From: CAZJAH01 sp964544155
Lineage (GTDB): Bacteria > Bacteroidota > Ignavibacteria > Kapaibacteriales > UBA2268
Direction of reading: 5' to 3'
DNA length: 33,263 nt
Assembly (NCBI GenBank): GCA_964544155.1
Contig: CAZJAH010000033.1
Span: 1-33,263, forward strand
In this document: positions 31,247 through 33,263 of the stretch, piece after piece
Layout: the number at the start of each line of letters is the position of its first letter
How positions within the stretch are numbered: the first letter of the stretch is position 1
Translations under genes and position numbers: made by a program
Notes under the pieces: generated by a model
What the model was told of the DNA's origin: nothing
What the model saw: the letters and a program-made list of their open reading frames with translations, nothing else
Databases searched by the model: none

Positions 31247-32272
31247 ATGAATACACTAATGCAAATGCCCGAAAGGGTGCAGATTGAAGATTCATCGTCA
31301 GAATTTCACGGCAGGTTCGTGCTGCAGCCGTTAGAGCACGGATACGGCACGACGGTTGGCAATTCCTTAAGACGTGTGCTGCTTTCCTCCATACCGGGAT
31401 ATGCTATTATAGGTATAAAAGTTTCCGACGTACTTCACGAATTCCAAACAATTACAGGAGTTATTGAAGACGTTTCTGAAATTATCCTAAACCTGAAGGA
31501 TGTCAGGTTCAAAACTCTTGATAAAAAAGTTCAGAGGATCATGTTTCACCTGAAAGGGCCTGGCGAATGGACTGCTAAAGACCTTCAGGATGCTGATCCA
31601 CAGATCGAAGTACTGGATCCGGAGCATCATATCGCCTCTCTGGCTGATGACGCCGAGTTTGATGTGGAGCTGAGAATTGGACGAGGAAAAGGATATATGC
31701 CTGCTGAAGAGCACCAGACTGTTGATTTCCCGATCGGTATGCTTCCGATCGATGCGATCTTTACACCAATTAAAAACACGATCTTTACGGTCGAGCCTTA
31801 CCGCGTTGGCCAAAAAACCGACTACGAAAGGCTTTTACTCGACGTCAGGACAGACGGTACTATTACCGCCCAGGAAGCCGTGCATAACGCTGCCAGAATT
31901 CTTAGCGATCACGTTAAGTTCTTTATAAACTTCGATCAGTTCGAAGAAGAGCAGCAACAACAGGAATTGGAGGAAGAAGAAGTCAAAGCCGCTGAACGCA
32001 ACAGGCTGCGCAAGATACTTCTTACACCTGTTGACGAGCTTGAGCTTTCGGTGCGAGCTCATAACTGCCTCAAGGCTGCCGCCATTAAAACTCTGGCTGA
32101 GCTTGTGCAGCTTCAGGAACAGGAACTGCTCAAATTCCGCAATTTCGGCAGAAAATCACTCGCTGAACTCGCCGACGTTGTTCAGCAATACGGCCTCGAA
32201 TTCGGTATGAGCGTGGAACAGTACCTTAAAGAAGAGCCCAAAAAAGAGGCGGCTTCATCCGTTAGCGAATAA
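31247..32272 (+). CDS. rpoA: DNA-directed RNA polymerase subunit alpha
   Basis: Alpha dimers begin RNA polymerase assembly and contact promoter UP elements and activators. The protein has 341 residues. The N-terminal dimerisation domain (about 1-235) includes LEHGYGTTVGNSLRRVLLSS and ITGVIEDVSEIILNLK. A Glu/Gln-rich linker follows at about 235-252 (EEEQQQQELEEEEVKAAERN). The C-terminal domain has ELSVRAHNCLKAAAIKTLAEL, with Arg270 equivalent to the DNA-binding Arg265 of Escherichia coli. The short tail is KEEPKKEAASSVSE. The start ATG at 31247 has no SD sequence. A possible alternative start is Met5 or Met7, since alpha often begins just before the (E)RV(Q/I) segment. Confidence 0.97.
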   Translation: MNTLMQMPERVQIEDSSSEFHGRFVLQPLEHGYGTTVGNSLRRVLLSSIPGYAIIGIKVSDVLHEFQTITGVIEDVSEIILNLKDVRFKTLDKKVQRIMFHLKGPGEWTAKDLQDADPQIEVLDPEHHIASLADDAEFDVELRIGRGKGYMPAEEHQTVDFPIGMLPIDAIFTPIKNTIFTVEPYRVGQKTDYERLLLDVRTDGTITAQEAVHNAARILSDHVKFFINFDQFEEEQQQQELEEEEVKAAERNRLRKILLTPVDELELSVRAHNCLKAAAIKTLAELVQLQEQELLKFRNFGRKSLAELADVVQQYGLEFGMSVEQYLKEEPKKEAASSVSE

Positions 32273-32306
32273 TAGATAATCAAAATAAATTGACGGGATT
32301 TAAGAA

Positions 32307-33077
32307 ATGAGACACAATTTAAAAGGCAGGAAACTAAAAAGGACTTCGAGCCATAAGAAGGCCCTTATGTCCGCCCTGGCAACGGCTTTATTTGAGCATA
32401 AGAAAATAAGCACTACAGAAGCCAAAGCCAAGGAGCTTCGTCCTTACGCCGAAGGGCTTATTACCAAGGCTAAGAAGGCGCTTGCCAGAGAAAAGCAAAA
32501 CCTTCTTCCCGAAGGGCAGAAAATAGACATCCATAACAGAAGGCTCGTAGGAAGGCAAATACACAATAAAGCCGTGCTCCAGGAGCTTTTTGATAATATC
32601 GCCCCGGCTGTTGAAGACAGGCCCGGCGGATACACAAGAATAATCAAAACGGGATTCCGACGCGGCGACGCCGGCAGGACAGCCATCATCGAATTGGTTG
32701 ACTGGGCCGCGCCTCAAGATGGTACCGTTTCGCTCAAAGGCAAGAAGAAACGTAAACCAAAACCTGCTCCCAAAGCCGCTCCAAAACCGGAAGTTGCAGA
32801 AAAAGAGCAGGAAAAACTTCAGGATGCCGAAGAGGAAATCACAAAAGCCGTAGAAGATCAGCCCAAAGCTGAAGAAAAACCCGAAGCAGCAGCTTCTGAA
32901 TCTACAGAAGCTCCAGCGGAAGAGCCCAAAGCTGAAGAAACTCCCGCCGAAGAAGAAAAAGCGGAAGAGCCCAAAGCTGAAGAAACTAAAGCAGAAGAAG
33001 CTAAAGCAGAAGAAAAAGAAGAAAATAAAGCCGAAGAAAAGCCTGAAGAAGAAAAGAAAGACGAAGACAAAAAATAA
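32307..33077 (+). CDS. rplQ: 50S ribosomal protein L17 with long acidic, repeat-bearing C-terminal tail
   Basis: L17 lies at the peptide exit side of the 50S subunit. The core, residues 1 to about 135, starts MRHNLKGRKLKRTSSHKKAL and has ALFEHKKISTTEAKAKELRPYAE, DRPGGYTRIIKTGFRRGD and IELVDW. From about residue 144 a Lys/Pro/Ala stretch turns into a 100-residue tail of Glu, Ala, Lys and Pro with repeated (A)EEPKAEET and KAEE units. Total length is 256 residues against 115-140 in most bacteria. C-terminal tails on L17 are common in Bacteroidota and relatives, but this one is long. The tail is probably disordered. It ends the alpha-type cluster before a terminator. Confidence 0.96.
   Translation: MRHNLKGRKLKRTSSHKKALMSALATALFEHKKISTTEAKAKELRPYAEGLITKAKKALAREKQNLLPEGQKIDIHNRRLVGRQIHNKAVLQELFDNIAPAVEDRPGGYTRIIKTGFRRGDAGRTAIIELVDWAAPQDGTVSLKGKKKRKPKPAPKAAPKPEVAEKEQEKLQDAEEEITKAVEDQPKAEEKPEAAASESTEAPAEEPKAEETPAEEEKAEEPKAEETKAEEAKAEEKEENKAEEKPEEEKKDEDKK
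32916..32987 (+). repeat. 27-base direct repeat within the L17 tail coding region
   Basis: GCGGAAGAGCCCAAAGCTGA plus GAAACT occurs at 32916-32942 and identically at 32961-32987, in phase (45-base period, 15 codons), encoding AEEPKAEET twice. Shorter KAEE units (AAAGCAGAAGAA) follow at 32988-33015. Identity at third codon positions points to recent slippage or unequal exchange in the tail. Confidence 0.85.
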
Positions 33078-33097
33078 GCTTTCGAAAAGCTATAGAA

Positions 33098-33137
33098 CCA
33101 CAAAGGCTGAACAAAAAAGTTCAGCCTTTTTTTGTGG
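33098..33137 (+). terminator. Rho-independent terminator after rplQ
   Basis: An 11-bp stem pairs AAAGGCTGAAC (33102-33112) with GTTCAGCCTTT (33119-33129) around a loop of six A, followed by four more T (seven T in a row). Outer CCAC/GTGG bases (33098-33101, 33134-33137) can add pairs and make it partly usable on the other strand. It closes the alpha-type cluster. Confidence 0.93.
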
Positions 33138-33168
33138 AAGCTCGGTTGGATTATATCTAAAAATTTCA

Positions 33169-33197
33169 TTGCATGAATGTTAATTTATTACTAAAAT
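33169..33197 (+). promoter_or_regulatory. Candidate sigma-70-type promoter for the gene at the right edge
   Basis: TTGCAT (33169-33174) and TAAAAT (33192-33197) have exact 17-base spacing, after the rplQ terminator and 36 bases before the ATG at 33234. Consensus matches are four of six (-35) and five of six (-10). This is the best promoter-like pair I found in the window. Confidence 0.5.
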
Positions 33198-33233
33198 GCT
33201 ACAAAGAAATATCATTTTTTAGAAAACTTAATC

Positions 33234-33263
33234 ATGAAAAGAAGAAACTGGACTAGAGAGGAA
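33234..33263 (+). CDS. Start of a partial gene, possibly an HNH endonuclease
   Basis: Ten codons in frame to the window edge read MKRRNWTREE. A new gene is expected because a terminator and a good promoter-like pair lie just upstream. The motif RNW(T/S)R(D/E)E is the recalled start of a widespread family of HNH-endonuclease-type proteins found in many bacteria, often in mobile or defence settings. With ten residues the identification is weak. A winged-helix or other Arg/Trp-starting protein is possible. The true product cannot be settled without the sequence to the right. Confidence 0.4.
   Translation, partial: MKRRNWTREE

Overview
This window is almost entirely housekeeping DNA: one uninterrupted plus-strand run of translation, transcription and secretion genes that joins the tRNA-Trp/secE-nusG/rplKAJL-rpoBC cluster, the str cluster (two EF-G genes, rpsL, rpsG, tuf) and the S10, spc and alpha ribosomal protein clusters. 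I call 43 protein genes (42 complete and one cut by the right edge) and one tRNA cut by the left edge. All are on the + strand. No stretch longer than about 245 bases lacks a gene. I see no CRISPR array, insertion sequence, phage gene or rRNA.

The organism looks like a member of the Fibrobacteres-Chlorobi-Bacteroidetes (FCB) group, perhaps Ignavibacteriota or a neighbour. The reasons are an S13 of the 'PKNKRG ... KVNDWTDDE' type, an L17 with a long Ala/Glu/Lys-rich tail, a zinc-free 38-residue L36, a Bacteroidota-like RpoB and RpoC (1301 and 1426 residues), and many genes with A-rich rather than Shine-Dalgarno (SD) leaders. A minority of genes do have clear SD sequences (rplL, rpoB, rpoC, rpsL, tuf, rpsS, rpsC, rplX, rplF, rpsM). 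The placement is inference from sequence resemblance, not a search.

Layout. 1-70: end of tRNA-Trp. 119-3145: secE, nusG, rplK, rplA, an L10-type leader hairpin, rplJ and rplL. 3146-3390: two terminator-like hairpins, probably attenuators, then a perfect SD for rpoB. 3391-11658: rpoB and rpoC, closed by a strong terminator. 11852-18316: a mitochondrial-type EF-G1, rpsL, rpsG, a second divergent EF-G2, and tuf. 18391-23160: S10-type cluster rpsJ-rplCDWB-rpsS-rplV-rpsC-rplP-rpmC. 23173-30349: spc-type cluster rpsQ-rplNXE-rpsNH-rplFR-rpsE-rpmD-rplO-secY-map-infA-rpmJ. 30368-33077: alpha-type cluster rpsM-rpsK-rpoA-rplQ, lacking rpsD, closed by a terminator. 33138-33263: a probable promoter and the first ten codons of an unrelated gene, possibly an HNH endonuclease.

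Together these genes make RNA polymerase core (alpha, beta, beta'), NusG, a large share of the ribosome, EF-Tu, EF-G, IF-1, the SecYE translocon and methionine aminopeptidase, the enzyme that trims nascent chains. I found no new defence or metabolic system. The points worth a second look are the two-EF-G arrangement, the missing rpsD, the tandem dyad repeats before rpsJ, the attenuator-like hairpins before rpoB, and lineage-specific extensions on S17, L5 and L17.
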